Assembly (NCBI RefSeq): GCF_001424645.1
Contig: NZ_LMQR01000001.1
Coordinates: forward strand, 1,484,149 to 1,548,148
Source of the DNA: Frigoribacterium sp. Leaf415
Lineage (GTDB): Bacteria; Actinomycetota; Actinomycetes; Actinomycetales; Microbacteriaceae
DNA: 64,000 bases
Reading direction: 5' to 3'
Shown: positions 46,125-55,570 of the stretch, piece after piece
How positions within the stretch are numbered: the stretch's first letter is position 1
How the letters are laid out: every line of letters starts with the position of its first letter
Program-made: the position numbers and the translations under genes
The notes under the pieces: generated by a model
What the model saw: only the letters and a program-made list of their open reading frames with translations
Told to the model about the DNA's origin: nothing
Database searches by the model: none

Positions 46125-47030
46125 ATGACCGACGCACTCACCGTCCTGATCTCCGGCGCCAGCGGCATGATCGGCACCGAACTCATCCGCCAGCTGCGCG
46201 AGGCCGGCCACCGTCCGCTCTCGTTGGTGCGTCACGAACCCCGAGCCGAGGACGAGCACACCTGGGTGCCGAGTGCCGGCATCGTCGACCACGACCTGAT
46301 CGCCCGCGCGGACGCCGTCGTGAACCTGGCCGGCGCCTCCTTGGGTCGTCTGCCCTGGACGGCCGGGTACAAGCGCGACATCCTCGAGTCGCGCCTGGCC
46401 GCGACGTCGACCCTCGTCGACGGCATGGCGGCGGCCTCGACACCACCCGCGACGTTCCTCAGCGGCTCGGCCGTCGGCGTCTACGGCGACCGTCCGGGCG
46501 AACGACTGACCGAGTCGAGCGGCCGGGGTGAGGGATTCCTCAGCGACGTCGTCGTCGCCTGGGAGGCCGCCGCCGAGAAGGCCCCCGAGGCCACGCGCGT
46601 CGTGACGCTGCGGACCGGCATCGTGATCGGACCCGGAGGAGGCGCGCTCAAGCCCCTGCTGCCGCTCACCAAGCTGGGCCTCGGCTCGCGACTGGGCACC
46701 GGCGACCAGTTCTGGCCCTGGATCAGCCTGCACGACGAGGCCGCCGCGATCGTGCACCTGCTCACGTCGTCCGTGTCGGGACCCGTGAACCTGGTCGGAC
46801 CCACGCCTGCGACGAGTGACCTGATCACGCGGACCCTGGCGGCCGACCTGCACCGCCCCTACCTGTTGGGCGTGCCCGAGGTCGTCATCTCGACCGCCAT
46901 GCAGGAGGCCGGGCGCGAGATGCTGCTGCCCAGCCAGCAGGTCGTGCCCGAGGCGCTCGAGCGCGACGGCTTCGTGTTCGAGCACCGCACCGTCGAGGAC
47001 GCGCTGACGGCGTTCGTCGACGCGCTCTGA
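46125..47030 (+). CDS. TIGR01777-type NAD-dependent epimerase/dehydratase-like protein (YfcH family)
   Basis: An atypical short-chain dehydrogenase with the nucleotide motif ISGASGMIGTELIRQL near residues 8-23, VVNLAGASLG, and the C-terminal DUF1731 segment (VPEVVISTAMQEAGREMLLPSQQVVPEAL). The 301-residue length is normal. Substrate is unknown for the family. ATG at 46125 follows -10 TACGGT by 6 bases. Confidence 0.9.
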   Translation: MTDALTVLISGASGMIGTELIRQLREAGHRPLSLVRHEPRAEDEHTWVPSAGIVDHDLIARADAVVNLAGASLGRLPWTAGYKRDILESRLAATSTLVDGMAAASTPPATFLSGSAVGVYGDRPGERLTESSGRGEGFLSDVVVAWEAAAEKAPEATRVVTLRTGIVIGPGGGALKPLLPLTKLGLGSRLGTGDQFWPWISLHDEAAAIVHLLTSSVSGPVNLVGPTPATSDLITRTLAADLHRPYLLGVPEVVISTAMQEAGREMLLPSQQVVPEALERDGFVFEHRTVEDALTAFVDAL

Positions 47031-47057
47031 CCACTCGCCCGAGCCGGGCCGGCGTGA

Positions 47058-47504
47058 TCAGCCGGTCGTCTCGCGTCGGAGCCTGATGGCCCAGCGCAGG
47101 GATTGGCGGGCCCGCCGGCGATCGCCGCAGGCGTCGTAGGCCAGGCCGAGCCGGAACCACGCCCGCCAGTCGTCGGGGGCCGCCTCGACGGCCGCCTTGT
47201 AGGCCGGGAACGCGGCGTCCGCCGCCTCACGCTCGTACCGACCGGAGGTGCGGCGCGGCAGGTCGTCGACCGGCAGCGCGCCCTCGTCCGCGAGCTGTCG
47301 GACGATCTGTTGCGTGCGGAGACCGAAGCGCAGTTCGACCACGAGGGCGAAGAGCCCCAGGAGGGGAAGGACGAGCAGGGCGACACCGAGCGCGATCGCC
47401 ACCGGCTCGCCGGTCGACAGGAACAACACGGCCCGTTGACCGACCAGCACGACGTAGAGCAGCAGGAGCAGCGCCATCAGCAGCGCTGCGGTACGCCCCT
47501 TCAC
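47058..47504 (-). CDS. Membrane protein with a C-terminal TPR-like segment
   Basis: The 148-residue product has two transmembrane helices (about 5-28 and 34-58), a basic cytoplasmic linker (LRTQQIVRQLADEGALPVDDLPRRTSGRYER), and a C-terminal helical pair (FPAYKAAVEAAPDDWRAWFRLGLAYDACGDRRRARQSLRWAI) that matches one TPR unit. GTG at 47504 overlaps the dapB stop (GTGA). Conserved location next to dapB suggests a cell-envelope role; no function is known to me. Confidence 0.8.
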   Translation of the reverse strand: MKGRTAALLMALLLLLYVVLVGQRAVLFLSTGEPVAIALGVALLVLPLLGLFALVVELRFGLRTQQIVRQLADEGALPVDDLPRRTSGRYEREAADAAFPAYKAAVEAAPDDWRAWFRLGLAYDACGDRRRARQSLRWAIRLRRETTG

Positions 47505-48235
47505 GACTCGAGGGGCAGGACGGCATCGAGACCCACGACGACCCCGGTGACGCCGGGGGCGGCCTCGATGGCGACGCGCAGCCCCTGCTCGTAGGCACGC
47601 TGCGAGAGCGTGTCGTGCGTGATCGTGAGGGTCTCGCCCTCTCCGCCGAAGACGACCTCCTGCTTCGCGACGACGCCGCGCAGACGCATGCTGTGCACCG
47701 GCACGCTCGCCACCTGCTGCCCCCTGGCCCGCTGGTCGGCGTGCGGCGCCGACACGGGGCCGAGGTCGCGACGGGCCTCGGCGATGAGTTCGGCCGTGCG
47801 GACGGCCGTGCCCGAGGGCGAGTCGACCTTGCCCTGGTGATGGGCCTCGACGATCTCGACGGACTCGTAGAAGCGCGCCGCGAGGGTCGCGAACCGTGTC
47901 GCGAGGACCGAACCGATCGAGAAGTTCGGCACGACCAGGACGCCGGGACCACCCGCGTCGGCGACGACCGTCGTGAGTCGGGCCAGCCGTTCGGCGTTGT
48001 AGCCCGAGGTGCCGACGAGCACCGGGATGCCCGCGCGGACGACGTGTTCGACGATGCCCGGGCTGACGGCCGGGTGCGTGACGTCGATGACGAGGTCGGC
48101 CCCGAGGACGTCGTCCAGATCGTCGCGGGACGAGAGACCGGCGTGGAGTTGGAGGCCCGGGGTGCGCTCGACGAGGTCGACGATGAACGAGCCGAGGGTG
48201 CCGGTGGCTCCCACCACGGCGATGCGCGAAGTCAT
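47501..48235 (-). CDS. dapB: 4-hydroxy-tetrahydrodipicolinate reductase
   Basis: NAD(P)H-dependent second specific step of the DAP pathway. The 244-residue product has the Rossmann start IAVVGATGTLG, the GTSGYNAER loop, VPNFSIGSVL, and the catalytic EAHHQGKVDSPSGTA motif. ATG at 48235 has -10 TAGGTT 7 bases upstream (48243-48248) and no ribosome binding site. Divergent from the acetyltransferase gene. Confidence 0.97.
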   Translation of the reverse strand: MTSRIAVVGATGTLGSFIVDLVERTPGLQLHAGLSSRDDLDDVLGADLVIDVTHPAVSPGIVEHVVRAGIPVLVGTSGYNAERLARLTTVVADAGGPGVLVVPNFSIGSVLATRFATLAARFYESVEIVEAHHQGKVDSPSGTAVRTAELIAEARRDLGPVSAPHADQRARGQQVASVPVHSMRLRGVVAKQEVVFGGEGETLTITHDTLSQRAYEQGLRVAIEAAPGVTGVVVGLDAVLPLES

Positions 48236-48242
48236 GCCGTCC

Positions 48243-48292
48243 AACCTACCGGGGGCACCCGGACGGACGGGGGCCGTGCCTCGACCTAGCAT
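48243..48292. promoter_or_regulatory. Divergent leaderless promoters of dapB and the acetyltransferase
   Basis: Minus-strand -10 TAGGTT (48243-48248) precedes dapB by 7 bases; plus-strand -10 TAGCAT (48287-48292) precedes the acetyltransferase ATG by 7 bases. Confidence 0.6.
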
Positions 48293-48299
48293 GGAGGAC

Positions 48300-48827
48300 A
48301 TGCCCCGGTTCCGCGAGACGAGCGTCTCCTCCCCCGATGCCGCCGCCCTCCTGACGGAGTACTTCACCGAGCGTGAGAGCACCTTCCCCTCGGCACAGGG
48401 CAGCTACACGACGAGCCTGCCCGACGCCACGGCCTTCCTGCCCCCGGGCGGCGTGTTCGTCGTCGTCGACGGCGAACCGGCGGGCTCGGACCCCGGCCGG
48501 GCCGCCGAGCCGTCCGCGTGCGGCGGCATCCGACTCATCGCGCCCTCGGCCTCGGGGGCCGTGCGGTACGAGGTCAAGCACCTCTACGTGCGACCCACGG
48601 GTCGGGGGCAGGGCCTCGGGCGGGCCCTTCTCGACGAGCTCGAACGTCGGGCCTCCGATCTCGGCGCCGACGAGATCGTGCTCGACACCAACGACAGCCT
48701 GGCGGCTGCCGGAGGGCTCTACCGCAGCGCGGGGTACGCGACGATCGAGCCCTACAACGCGAACCCGAACGCGACGACCTGGTACGGCAAGACCGTCCGG
48801 CCAGAGACCCCCCACGGCGCCGCCTGA
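48300..48827 (+). CDS. GNAT-family N-acetyltransferase
   Basis: The 175-residue product has the GNAT core: the hydrophobic VFVVVDGEPAG strand, VRYEVKHLYVRPTGRGQGLGRALLDEL (acetyl-CoA motif A, RxxGxG), and LAAAGGLYRSAGYATIEPY (motif B). The substrate is unknown. ATG at 48300 is chosen over the in-frame ATG at 48291, because the latter overlaps the -10 TAGCAT. GGAGGAC lies between -10 and start. Confidence 0.87.
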   Translation: MPRFRETSVSSPDAAALLTEYFTERESTFPSAQGSYTTSLPDATAFLPPGGVFVVVDGEPAGSDPGRAAEPSACGGIRLIAPSASGAVRYEVKHLYVRPTGRGQGLGRALLDELERRASDLGADEIVLDTNDSLAAAGGLYRSAGYATIEPYNANPNATTWYGKTVRPETPHGAA

Positions 48828-48855
48828 CGACGGGCGGCCCCGGCACACGACGGGG

Positions 48856-49458
48856 TCAGAAAGGCTGTTCGACCGGCAGACCGGTGCGCAGCTCGACCGG
48901 CAGGTGACCGAGGTCGTTGTGTGTGACGAGCTCGGGCGGCTTCGCCGATCGCACGCGGATGATCGTCAACCCCGCGTTGGCCTGGTTGACGCCCATCCAC
49001 CGCCAGTCGGGCGCCCCGAACACCTCGCGGACGAACCACCCGATCACGAAGTTGTGCGTGATGAGCAGGTCGTGGCGGTCCTCTCGGGCCGGGGTGAGCC
49101 ACTCGGCGACGGCGTCCGACATCTGGGCCTGCCCGGCCTCGATCTGCTCGTCCGTGACCCCGCCGAAGAACGGCTTGTAGGACGACGGCATGTCGGGCGT
49201 CGGGCCGGACGGCACGCAGTCGAAGAGAAGGGTCGACGGCTGCGACTCGAGTGCGGGCATGCGCTCGGTCATGATCGCAGCCGTCTCTTCGGCGCGCTCG
49301 AGCGGCGAGTGCCACGCCGCGTCGAAGGGGACGCCGCCGAGCCGTTCGGCGAGCAGGCGCACCTGGCGTTTGCCTCGTTCGCTGAGGGGACCGTCGGGCA
49401 GCCCGTGCTCGGCATCCTGCTGTTCGCCGTGCCGGACGAGGTAGAGGTAGTGGGACAC
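48856..49458 (-). CDS. Histidine phosphatase family protein
   Basis: The 200-residue product has the phosphohistidine motif YLVRHGEQQ, the second catalytic Arg/Glu region SPLERAEETAAIM, and the distal His in LLITHNFVIGWFV. It is a branch 1 (phosphoglycerate mutase-like) phosphatase; the substrate is not identifiable. GTG at 49458 with AGGAG upstream is preferred; an ATG at 49476 overlapping the M16 stop (ATGA) is the alternative. Confidence 0.86.
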   Translation of the reverse strand: MSHYLYLVRHGEQQDAEHGLPDGPLSERGKRQVRLLAERLGGVPFDAAWHSPLERAEETAAIMTERMPALESQPSTLLFDCVPSGPTPDMPSSYKPFFGGVTDEQIEAGQAQMSDAVAEWLTPAREDRHDLLITHNFVIGWFVREVFGAPDWRWMGVNQANAGLTIIRVRSAKPPELVTHNDLGHLPVELRTGLPVEQPF

Positions 49459-49472
49459 CGTCGTCTCCTGGT

Positions 49473-50831
49473 TCATCGAGGGGTCGATCCCGACGTCGTC
49501 GTCGGGACAGGGAAGGACGTCTCGTCGACCTCGCCGACCACGACGGTCGACAAGGGGCCGGAGAGGAGCTGGGCCGCCAACGACCGGACGTCGTCGGAGG
49601 TCACGGCCTCGACGCGAGCGAGGGACGTGTCGAGGTCGACGAACTCGCCCGTCGAGATCTCGGCTCGACCGAGGCGGTTCATGCGGGTGTCGCTGTCCTC
49701 GAGGGCGAGGGCTGCAGCCCCTCCCAACTGGCCGAGGGCCCGACGACGCTCGTCGTCGGTGATGCCGTCGGTGGCGAGTCCGGCGAGTTCGTCGAGCATG
49801 AGGCGGGCCACGTCGCCCGCGTTGGCGGGGGTGCACCCGGCGTAGAGCCCGAACAGACCGGCGTCCGAGTAGCTCGGGGCGAACGAGTAGACCGAGTAGG
49901 CGAGGCCACGGCGCTCTCGGACCTCTTGGAACAGGCGGGACGACATGCCCCCGCCCAGCACCGAGTTCAACACGGCCAACGTGGGTCGGCGGTCGTCCCC
50001 GACGGAGATGCCCGGCAGGCCCAGCAGGACCGTGGCCTGCTCGAGGGGACGCCGGATCACCTGCAACGCTTCGCCGGCGACGAGCCCGACGGGCGTGTCG
50101 TCGCGACGGGGTACCGGCGACGCCGCGTCGGTGGGCCACCCGGCCCGGTCGAGCGCCGCGGTCAACCGGTCGAGGGCGCGGTCGTGGTCGACGGCACCGG
50201 CGATCGACACGACGAGGTCCTGGGGACGGTAGTTCTCGCGGTAGTGCCGGTCGACGTCGTCGCGTGCCGCGGCGCGGATGCTCTCGGGTGAGCCTCCGAT
50301 CGGACGCCCGAGCGGATGGTCGCCGAAGACCGACTCGAAGAGCCGCTCACCGGCCATGTCGGCGGGATCGTCGTCCGCCATCGCGAGTTCTTCGAGGATC
50401 ACCCCGCGCTCGGTCTCGAACTCGGCCGGTTCGAGGGTCGACGAGGTCACCATGTCGCTCAGCACGTCGATGGCGTCGTCGAGGTCCACGTCGCGCACCC
50501 GGGCGTAGTAGCAGGTGTACTCCTTGGCGGTCGCGGCGTTGTGCTCACCGCCCACCGACTCGAACGACACCGCGATGTCGAGGGCCGAGCGGGTCGGCGT
50601 GCCTTTGAAGAGGAGGTGCTCGAGGAAGTGCGTCGACCCCCGTTCGGCGTCGGACTCGTCGCGGGAACCGACCGCCACCCACAGGCCGATGGTCGTGCTG
50701 CGAGCCCCGGGCATGCGCTCGCTGAGCACACGGACGCCGGAGGGCAGCACGGTGCGCCTCACGAGCGCGTCGCCCGTGGCGCGGAAGGAGATCTCGACCT
50801 CGTCGAGTGGGAAGGAGACAGGGCCGTTCAT
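49473..50831 (-). CDS. M16-family zinc peptidase
   Basis: Cytosolic insulinase/processing-peptidase-like protein. The 452-residue product has the inverted zinc motif HFLEH (68-72), the downstream Glu in FETERGVILEELAM, and the inactive C-terminal M16 half (RPLEQATVLLGLPGISVGDDRRPTLAVLNSVLGGGMSSRLF). ATG at 50831 has -10 TAGGCT 7 bases upstream. In most actinobacteria this gene directly follows pnp; here two unrelated genes intervene. Confidence 0.93.
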   Translation of the reverse strand: MNGPVSFPLDEVEISFRATGDALVRRTVLPSGVRVLSERMPGARSTTIGLWVAVGSRDESDAERGSTHFLEHLLFKGTPTRSALDIAVSFESVGGEHNAATAKEYTCYYARVRDVDLDDAIDVLSDMVTSSTLEPAEFETERGVILEELAMADDDPADMAGERLFESVFGDHPLGRPIGGSPESIRAAARDDVDRHYRENYRPQDLVVSIAGAVDHDRALDRLTAALDRAGWPTDAASPVPRRDDTPVGLVAGEALQVIRRPLEQATVLLGLPGISVGDDRRPTLAVLNSVLGGGMSSRLFQEVRERRGLAYSVYSFAPSYSDAGLFGLYAGCTPANAGDVARLMLDELAGLATDGITDDERRRALGQLGGAAALALEDSDTRMNRLGRAEISTGEFVDLDTSLARVEAVTSDDVRSLAAQLLSGPLSTVVVGEVDETSFPVPTTTSGSTPR

Positions 50832-50914
50832 CACGTCGAGCCTAGGCGACCTCCCCTGCAGTCGTCCGTGAGCGGCTCGGAACGGCTGGCACCCGAAGTG
50901 GGGGACGATCTTGG

Positions 50915-50956
50915 GGACAAACAGACAACTCTGTTTGTCCTCATCGGTGTTAGAGT
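50915..50956 (+). promoter_or_regulatory. Palindromic operator and promoter of the TetR gene
   Basis: A perfect inverted repeat with 11-bp arms GGACAAACAGA / TCTGTTTGTCC and a 4-base spacer (50915-50940) is followed by -10 TAGAGT (50951-50956). This is the expected form of a TetR-family autoregulatory operator. The TetR start is about 120 bases downstream. Confidence 0.8.
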
Positions 50957-51083
50957 CGATCCACCGACGACGACCACATCCCCCCTGATGGTCGCCGTCG
51001 GCGGCTGGTCGGACGTCGTCAGAAGGTCCGGAGCGCGCGTCCCCCACGCGGCTTCAAGCCGAGACGTCCCAAGGAGCCACGCT

Positions 51084-51698
51084 GTGACGGTCGATTCCCC
51101 CCAACCGGCCGTCCAGCGTCTCCCTGGTCGCCCTCGCGCCGACTCCCCCGTCCCCGGTGCTCGGTCCCGCGTCCTCACGACCGCCGACCGCCTGTTCTAC
51201 GGCGAAGGCGTCCGCGTCGTGGGCGTCGACCGCCTCATCGCCGAGTCCTCGGTGACCAAGGCCACGTTCTACAAGCACTTCGGCGCGAAGGACACGCTCG
51301 TGCTCGAGTACCTCGCCGGTCGCCACGACCTCGAGGCCTCCGAGCTGGCGGCCCTGGTCGAAGCCCACGACGGGGGCCGTGCGACCCTCGAGGCCTACCT
51401 CGACGTGGTCGTCGCCCGTGTCCAGACCGTGTCGTTCCGAGGCTCGGCCTTCGCGAACGCGGCGTCCGAGTTCAGCGACCCGACCCACCCCGTGCGCGTC
51501 GCCATCGCCGAGCACCGCGAGTGGCTGACGGGCGAGATGGTCTCCCTCTTCAAGGCGGCCGGCCACCCCCTGCCGGGCGACGCCGCCGACGATCTCGTCC
51601 TCGCCCTGGACGGTGCCCAGGTGGGCGCCTACGCCGGCGACGCCATCGCGGCGGCAGCATCGCTCCGCCGCACGGCGGAGCGACTCCTCGCCGCCTAG
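51084..51698 (+). CDS. TetR-family transcriptional regulator
   Basis: The 204-residue product has an N-terminal HTH (RVLTTADRLFYGEGVRVVGVDRLIAESSVTKATFYKHFGAKDTLVLEYL, about 26-75) and an all-helical ligand domain. GTG at 51084 has AAGGAGCC upstream. The operator at 50915 implies autorepression. The neighbours are a divergent M16 peptidase gene and a convergent aldo/keto reductase; no obvious efflux or catabolic target is adjacent. Confidence 0.9.
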   Translation: MTVDSPQPAVQRLPGRPRADSPVPGARSRVLTTADRLFYGEGVRVVGVDRLIAESSVTKATFYKHFGAKDTLVLEYLAGRHDLEASELAALVEAHDGGRATLEAYLDVVVARVQTVSFRGSAFANAASEFSDPTHPVRVAIAEHREWLTGEMVSLFKAAGHPLPGDAADDLVLALDGAQVGAYAGDAIAAAASLRRTAERLLAA

Positions 51699-51792
51699 GT
51701 CACCTAGGCCGACCACATCGGACGCCCGCCTGACCGCGGGGCACTGTCGTCAGGCACCCCGCAGGGCACCGGCCGAGCACGTCACCTGACGG

Positions 51793-52878
51793 TCAGGCGG
51801 AGGCGCGATCGAGGTCGAGCACCTGGTTGCGCGTGAGCTGGACCCGTGCGGCCTGTGCGAGTTCGTAGACCTGCTTCGCGTTCGTCGCACTCGCGACCGG
51901 TGCCACGACGTTCGGCTTGGCGAGCAGCCAGGCGAGCGCGATGGCGGCACTCGAGACCTCGTGGACGGACGCGATGCGGTCGAGCTCGTGCACGACCTTG
52001 AGCCCTCTCTTGGAGAGGTACTTCGCGAGCACGCGACGACGAGGGCTGTGCGCCACGTCGGAGCGGGAACGGTACTTGCCGGTGAGGAAGCCGCTCGCGA
52101 GGGCGAAGCGCGGCATCACGGCGAGACGCTGCTGTGCGGCGACGTGCGCCAGGCCCTTCTCGTACTCGGTCCGGTCGAGGAGGTTGTACTGGTTCTGCAG
52201 GGCCACCATCGGGGCGATGCCGAGCATCCCCGCCGCGATGCGGGCCTCGTAGAGGCGGTTGCCCGAGTGGTGGGAACCACCGAACCACCGGACCTTGCCC
52301 ACCCGGATGAGGTGGTCGACGGCCAGGAGCGTGCGCTCGAACGCCACCTCCGTGTCGTCCACGTGCAGGTAGAGCAGGTCGATGCGATCGGTGCCGAGCC
52401 GCTCGAGCGAGGCGTCGACGGCTCGCTCGATCGCCCGCGGGGTCAACCCGGGGTTGTCGGCGCTCTTGCCCACCTTGGTGGAGACGACCATGTCGTCACG
52501 AGACCGGCGGGAGCGCATCCACGACCCGATCATGATCTCGCTGCGGCCGCCTGCGTAGGAGTCGGCCGTGTCGACGAAATTGCCGCCGAGGTCGAAGTAG
52601 GCGTCCAGCACGGAGGTCGTCTCGGCCTGGTCGGCAGTCCAGCCGAAGACGTTGCCCCCGAGGGCCAGGGGGAAGACCTTGAGGTCGGAGAGACCGAGGC
52701 GCCGGCGCGGCTGGATGATGCCGAGATCGACCGGAACGGTGGGCTGGGCGGCCGATGCACGAGCCGCGGCATCCGCGACGGCGGCAGCGGCAGCGGCAGC
52801 GGCAGCGGCAGCGGCAGCGGCAGCGGCAGCGAAGTCTGACGTGGCTGAACGGGCGAGCTCGGCCGTCGTCTCGGTCAC
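51793..52878 (-). CDS. Aldo/keto reductase with a repeat-encoded poly-Ala N-terminus
   Basis: NADPH-dependent oxidoreductase of the AKR superfamily. The 361-residue product has DTADSYAGGRSE with the catalytic Asp/Tyr, STKVG with the catalytic Lys, a RLGTDRIDLLYLH strand, and a GFLTGKYRSRSD loop. Residues about 15-35 are an uninterrupted Ala tract encoded by (GGCAGC)8 at 52783-52830, placed before the barrel. GTG at 52878 has AAGGGGA upstream. Substrate unknown. Confidence 0.9.
   Translation of the reverse strand: MTETTAELARSATSDFAAAAAAAAAAAAAAAAAVADAAARASAAQPTVPVDLGIIQPRRRLGLSDLKVFPLALGGNVFGWTADQAETTSVLDAYFDLGGNFVDTADSYAGGRSEIMIGSWMRSRRSRDDMVVSTKVGKSADNPGLTPRAIERAVDASLERLGTDRIDLLYLHVDDTEVAFERTLLAVDHLIRVGKVRWFGGSHHSGNRLYEARIAAGMLGIAPMVALQNQYNLLDRTEYEKGLAHVAAQQRLAVMPRFALASGFLTGKYRSRSDVAHSPRRRVLAKYLSKRGLKVVHELDRIASVHEVSSAAIALAWLLAKPNVVAPVASATNAKQVYELAQAARVQLTRNQVLDLDRASA
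52783..52830. repeat. Hexanucleotide microsatellite (GGCAGC)8
   Basis: Eight exact 6-bp units lie inside the aldo/keto reductase gene and encode paired alanines on the minus strand. Unit gain or loss would keep the frame. Confidence 0.97.
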
Positions 52879-53077
52879 GCCGTCCCCTTCTCGTCGCGAA
52901 CCCCCGATGCGACTCTGTGCGATCGCATGGGGTATGGTTCGCCCTCCGCCATCAAGAATACGACCACGCGCCCGGTTTCCGCCGCCGCCGCACCCAATCG
53001 TTACGCCGTGTCGCCGCCCCGGTCCGGGGGGCGCGCCTCCTGGTCGGACCGCGACCCGCGAGCGCTGCACCGACGGC

Positions 53078-53115
53078 GAAGGGCCCGCCCCGACCGAGGT
53101 CGGAACGGGCCCTTC
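53078..53115 (-). terminator. Terminator of pnp
   Basis: Stem GAAGGGCCCG / CGGGCCCTTC with inner arms CCGACC/GGTCGG, 13 bases after the pnp stop. Confidence 0.85.
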
Positions 53116-53127
53116 GTGGCGTGCTGA

Positions 53128-55401
53128 CTACGCGTCGACGGACTCGTCGGTCGACTGCTCGGTCGCTCCGCTCGAGTCGGTGTCGGCCTCGTCGGCCACG
53201 ACCGGGGCGAGCGAGAGCTTGCCGCGGTCGTCGATCTTGGTGATCTCGACGAGGATCTTCTGGCCGACGCCGAGGACGTCCTCGACGTTCTCGACGCGCT
53301 TGCCGCCGGCGAGCTTGCGGACCTCGCTGATGTGCAGCAGGCCGTCCTTGCCGGGGAGGAGCGAGACGAACGCACCGAACGACGCGATCTTGACGACCGT
53401 TCCGAGGAACTGCTCGCCGATCTCGGGGTTGGTCGGGTTGGCGATCGCGTTGACCTGGGCACGGGCGGCCTCGGCCGACGGGCCGTCGACGGCACCGATG
53501 TAGACGGTGCCGTCTTCTTCGATGCTGATGTCGGCGCCGGTCTCGTCCTGGATGGCGTTGATCGTCTTGCCCTTGGGGCCGATCAGCTCGCCGATCTTGT
53601 CCTGCGGGATCTGGACCGAGATCACGCGGGGCGCGGTCGGGGCCATCTCGTCGGGGGCGTCGATCGCCGAGTTGAGCACGCCGAGGATCGCGGTGCGCGC
53701 CTCTTTCGCCTGCTTGAGTGCGGCGTCGAGCACGGCGGTCGGCAGACCGTCGAGCTTGGTGTCGAGCTGGATCGCCGTGACGAACTCGCTCGTGCCGGCC
53801 ACCTTGAAGTCCATGTCGCCCAGGGCGTCCTCGGCTCCGAGGATGTCGGTCAGGGCCGCGTAGCGGGTCTGACCGTCGACCGTGTCGGAGACGAGGCCCA
53901 TGGCGATGCCGGCGACCGGGGCCTTGAGGGGCACACCGGCGTTGAGCAGCGACAGGGTCGACGCGCAGACCGAGCCCATCGACGTCGAGCCGTTGGAGCC
54001 GAGGGCCTCGGACACCTGACGGATGGCGTAGGGGAACTCTTCGCGGCTGGGCAGCACCGGCACGAGGGCGCGCTCGGCGAGGAAGCCGTGCCCGATCTCG
54101 CGACGCTTCGGCGATCCCACGCGGCCGGTCTCACCGGTCGAGTAGGGCGGGAAGTTGTAGTGGTGCAGGTAGCGCTTCTTGGTGACCGGGCTCAGCGAGT
54201 CGATCTGCTGCTCCATCTTGAGCATGTTCAGCGTGGTGACGCCCATGATCTGGGTCTCGCCGCGCTGGAAGATGGCGGAGCCGTGGACGCGCGGGATGAC
54301 CTGGACCTCGGCGTCGAGCGGACGGATGTCGGCGAGGCCGCGGCCGTCCATGCGGATCTGCTCGGTGAGGATGCGGTCGCGGACGACCTTCTTCGTGGCC
54401 GACTTGTAGGCGGCACCGACCTGGCCGAGAGCCGTGTCGGGCAGCTCGCCCGCGTCGACCTTGGCGGCGACGGCGTCCTTGACGCGCGACTTGAGGGCGT
54501 CGTCGGCGTCTTGGCGCTCGATCTTGCCGGCGATCTTGTAGACCTCGGCGAGCTCGGTGCCGGCGGCGGCCGTGACGGCCTCGAGCACCTCGTCGGTGTA
54601 GGGGAGGAAGACCGGGTAGTCGGCGATCTCTTTCGCGGCCTGGGCGGCCATCGTCGCCTGGGCGTCCACGAGCTGCTTGAGGAAGGGCTTGGCGGCCTCG
54701 AGGCCCTGGGCCACGATCGCCTCGTCGGGCTTCGTGGCGCCGCCCTGGATGAGACCCCAGGCGTGCTCGGTGGCCTCGGCCTCGACCATCATGATCGCGA
54801 CGTCCTCGTTGCCGGCGGCGTCGGTGACGACACGGCCCGCGACGGTCAGGTCGAAGACGGCGTCGGCGAGCTGGCTGGCCTTGGGGAAGGCGACCCACTG
54901 GTCACCGATCAGGGCGAGACGCACACCGGCGATCGGCCCGGAGAACGGCAGACCCGAGATCTGGGTGGAGGCGCTGGCCGCGTTGATCGCGAGGGCGTCG
55001 TAGAACTCGTCGGGAGCGATGCTCAGCACCGTGATGACGACCTGGACCTCGTTGCGGAGACCCTCGACGAACGAGGGACGCAGCGGCCGGTCGATGAGGC
55101 GGCAGACCAGGATGGCCTCGGTCGAGGGGCGACCCTCGCGACGGAAGAACGAGCCGGGGATCTTGCCCGCGGCGTACGAGCGCTCTTCGACGTCGATGGT
55201 GAGCGGGAAGAAGTCGAAGTTGTCCTTCGGCTTCTTGCTGGCGCTCGTGGCCGACAGAAGCATGGTGTCTTCGTCGAGGTAGGCAGCGACGGCTCCCTGA
55301 GCCTGCTGGGCGAGACGACCGGTCTCGAATCGGATGGTGCGCTTGCCGAACTTGCCGTTGTCGAGGACGGCTTCGCCGAACTTGATCTCTGGACCCTCCA
55401 T
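53128..55401 (-). CDS. pnp: Polyribonucleotide nucleotidyltransferase (PNPase)
   Basis: Phosphorolytic 3'-5' exoribonuclease of the RNA decay machinery; in actinobacteria also a candidate GPSI-type pppGpp enzyme. The 757-residue product has two RNase PH domains (the first with [27 protein letters not shown]), a KH domain ([21 protein letters not shown], near 590) and a C-terminal S1 domain ([25 protein letters not shown]). ATG at 55401 has GAGGAG 12 bases upstream. The leader carries a hairpin at the ribosome binding site. Confidence 0.97.
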   Translation of the reverse strand: MEGPEIKFGEAVLDNGKFGKRTIRFETGRLAQQAQGAVAAYLDEDTMLLSATSASKKPKDNFDFFPLTIDVEERSYAAGKIPGSFFRREGRPSTEAILVCRLIDRPLRPSFVEGLRNEVQVVITVLSIAPDEFYDALAINAASASTQISGLPFSGPIAGVRLALIGDQWVAFPKASQLADAVFDLTVAGRVVTDAAGNEDVAIMMVEAEATEHAWGLIQGGATKPDEAIVAQGLEAAKPFLKQLVDAQATMAAQAAKEIADYPVFLPYTDEVLEAVTAAAGTELAEVYKIAGKIERQDADDALKSRVKDAVAAKVDAGELPDTALGQVGAAYKSATKKVVRDRILTEQIRMDGRGLADIRPLDAEVQVIPRVHGSAIFQRGETQIMGVTTLNMLKMEQQIDSLSPVTKKRYLHHYNFPPYSTGETGRVGSPKRREIGHGFLAERALVPVLPSREEFPYAIRQVSEALGSNGSTSMGSVCASTLSLLNAGVPLKAPVAGIAMGLVSDTVDGQTRYAALTDILGAEDALGDMDFKVAGTSEFVTAIQLDTKLDGLPTAVLDAALKQAKEARTAILGVLNSAIDAPDEMAPTAPRVISVQIPQDKIGELIGPKGKTINAIQDETGADISIEEDGTVYIGAVDGPSAEAARAQVNAIANPTNPEIGEQFLGTVVKIASFGAFVSLLPGKDGLLHISEVRKLAGGKRVENVEDVLGVGQKILVEITKIDDRGKLSLAPVVADEADTDSSGATEQSTDESVDA

Positions 55402-55570
55402 GTGGGGGCTACTCCTCTTTGTTTTGCATCGAGGCCCCGTGTGGGCATCGATGTGTACCGGGAGCGGGCGGCGTGGACGGCATGGCGACATGCACGTGCA
55501 ACAACGCGACGGAGGCGGTGGCACGTCTGGCCAACAGTAGAAACGGTCGGACCCCGCACCCGACCCGGAC
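55402..55570 (-). promoter_or_regulatory. pnp promoter and structured leader (Actino-pnp RNA candidate)
   Basis: A -10-like TACTGT (near 55535-55540 on the minus strand) gives a leader of about 130 bases. A hairpin with arms CATCGA/TCGATG plus inner GCCC/GGGC (55427-55453) lies right before the GAGGAG ribosome binding site. The Actino-pnp RNA motif is known upstream of pnp in Actinobacteria; this element fits by position, but I cannot match its covariance model. Confidence 0.5.

Noticed and set aside
52741..52830. A CRISPR-like array at the (GGCAGC) tract.
   Set aside because: Units are contiguous 6-mers with no spacers and lie inside a coding region.
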